From positions 1,612,001 through 1,676,000 of the forward strand of contig CANMXN010000001.1 of assembly GCA_947501885.1 (NCBI GenBank): a DNA stretch of 64,000 nucleotides, in the 5' to 3' direction. Numbering within the stretch: position 1 is the stretch's first letter; each line of letters begins with the position of its first letter. Positions 63,267-64,000 of the stretch are shown one piece after another. Made by a program: the position numbers and the translations under genes. The notes below the pieces were generated by a model. It was not told the DNA's origin, searched no databases, and was given only the letters and a program-made list of their open reading frames with translations. Origin of the DNA: an uncultured Sphingorhabdus sp. GTDB lineage: Bacteria > Pseudomonadota > Alphaproteobacteria > Sphingomonadales > Sphingomonadaceae.

Positions 63267-64000
63267 TTATTGAATAACTGTCCTAGTTTGGCTGATTAAG
63301 CCTCCACCAGCATTGACCGCTTCATAATAAGACACAACAATCTCACCATTGAATGATGGGATCATCTTGGGGTCAATAGGGATACGCACCAAACGATCTT
63401 TCACTTCTGGGTAAATGGCAATACCTTTAGCAACCATGATCGGCTCTCTTACGCCAGGTTTTGTTACACGTACTTCACCATAAACCGAACGATCACCGCT
63501 ACGGCTTAAATCTAACTGGAAGCTACTGCCACCTTCATCCGTTACAATGCGTGGATTCGCAATAGCTGCGGTCGCTTCCAATTGGCCTTTACGGACAATG
63601 ATAGGAATCGAAATACCGTAAACTGGGATAAGACGGATTGAGAGACCATCGCTATCTGCCGCAACTTCAGTTGCAGATTCTGTTTTGGGGATAGCCCGAA
63701 ACAGCATGTGTGCGCGATATTCACCATCTCCTAAGTCCGCTGGAATAATGGGTTTAATACGAATAGATTGCGGTTGATTGGGCAACAATGTTACACGACG
63801 CGGTGCATAACGAATGAGCGATAGCGCTTGGCTCTCAGCTTCGCTAGCTTCAGTCTTTTCAATATCTTCCAATTTCCCAATATCGGTCATTCGGCGCAAG
63901 ACAAGCGATACACGATAGGTCGCTTCTTCATTACCAATATTGCTTAAAATAACTTCTGCGCCGCGTTTGCTATCTAATATAACACGCGTTGGCGCGACCA
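63267..64000 (-). CDS. PapD-like periplasmic fimbrial chaperone, truncated by window edge
   Basis: The reading frame continues upstream past the TTG at 63899 to the window end, giving VAPTRVILDSKRGAEVILSN and then IGNEEATYRVSLVLRR. This is the typical N-terminal strand set of PapD-type chaperones, so the gene's 5' end lies beyond 64000. The rest has RYAPRRVTLLPNQPQSIRIK, GEYRAHMLFR, and a second Ig-like domain from about 63600 down. It would cap fimbrial subunits in the periplasm and hand them to the usher. The usher-like gene follows after 28 bases. Subunit genes are probably outside the window. Confidence 0.88.
   Translation of the reverse strand, partial: VAPTRVILDSKRGAEVILSNIGNEEATYRVSLVLRRMTDIGKLEDIEKTEASEAESQALSLIRYAPRRVTLLPNQPQSIRIKPIIPADLGDGEYRAHMLFRAIPKTESATEVAADSDGLSIRLIPVYGISIPIIVRKGQLEATAAIANPRIVTDEGGSSFQLDLSRSGDRSVYGEVRVTKPGVREPIMVAKGIAIYPEVKDRLVRIPIDPKMIPSFNGEIVVSYYEAVNAGGGLISQTRTVIQ

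Noticed and set aside
1-64000. A CRISPR array, a prophage or a known defence system
   Set aside because: No regularly spaced repeats were seen, and no integrase, restriction, toxin-antitoxin or phage structural genes were recognised.

Overview
The window looks like a chromosomal segment of a low-GC alphaproteobacterium, most likely a sphingomonad (Sphingomonadales). The support is the set of alphaproteobacterial cell-cycle genes (a MipZ-type ATPase, DivK, DUF3572), an EipA/DUF1134 envelope protein, the lptC-lptA-lptB-rpoN string, a divergent LytTR/DUF2306 pair, and a degenerate IS5-family element of a type I recall as common in sphingomonads. No 16S rRNA is present, so genus-level placement is not possible. 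Most of the DNA is ordinary, densely packed chromosome. The exceptions are one accessory polysaccharide locus, one decayed IS, and a fimbria-like locus that runs off the right edge.

Layout. 0-8.3 kb: LytTR regulator and DUF2306 protein, NAD synthetase, IS5 remnant, a TonB-type gene, riboflavin genes (ribD, ribE), and EipA with a small tandem repeat. 8.6 kb: tRNA-Ser(GCU). 8.9-12.3 kb: PQQ sugar dehydrogenase-like lipoprotein and a GMC oxidoreductase. 12.5-32.9 kb: a Wzx/Wzy-type exopolysaccharide or capsule locus. It holds Wza- and Wzc-like export proteins, two polymerase/ligase-like proteins, a heparinase-fold protein translationally coupled to a bi-domain oxidoreductase, two glycosyltransferases, a flippase, a DegT aminotransferase, UDP-glucose dehydrogenase and PMM/PGM, with a crotonase and an alpha/beta hydrolase inside. 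The centre (about 22.3-25.8 kb) is very AT-rich.

33-41 kb: DnaJ-like protein, MipZ, PanC, a Sel1 protein behind a CtrA-like box, a GNAT/GDPD/RidA overlapping set, HAD phosphatase and DUF3572, DivK, acyl-CoA dehydrogenase, and ribosomal protein L33 with two terminator-like hairpins. 41.5-50 kb: a small Hpt-like protein without the phospho-accepting His, a GDT1-family transporter, Dps, a double cold-shock protein, RNase D-like, LptC/LptA/LptB, sigma-54, and a glucokinase-fold protein that has lost its phosphate loop. 50-64 kb: SDR, split cyclophilin, tRNA-Ser(GGA), ornithine cyclodeaminase, thioredoxin, an SRPBCC membrane protein, a spermidine-synthase-fold protein, DUF389, Lrp/AsnC divergent from arginase, glycerol kinase, and a usher-like outer-membrane protein with its periplasmic chaperone (cut by the window end).

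Most notable signals. Two ParB-binding (parS) sequences lie 563 bp apart at 54.4 and 54.9 kb, one matching the 16-bp consensus exactly. With MipZ at 34 kb they suggest that this is the chromosome's centromere or origin-proximal region. CtrA-like sites precede two small uncharacterised genes (Sel1 and Hpt-like), hinting at extra cell-cycle-linked components. The glucokinase-fold protein behind rpoN and the atypical usher locus are the other candidates for undescribed biology.
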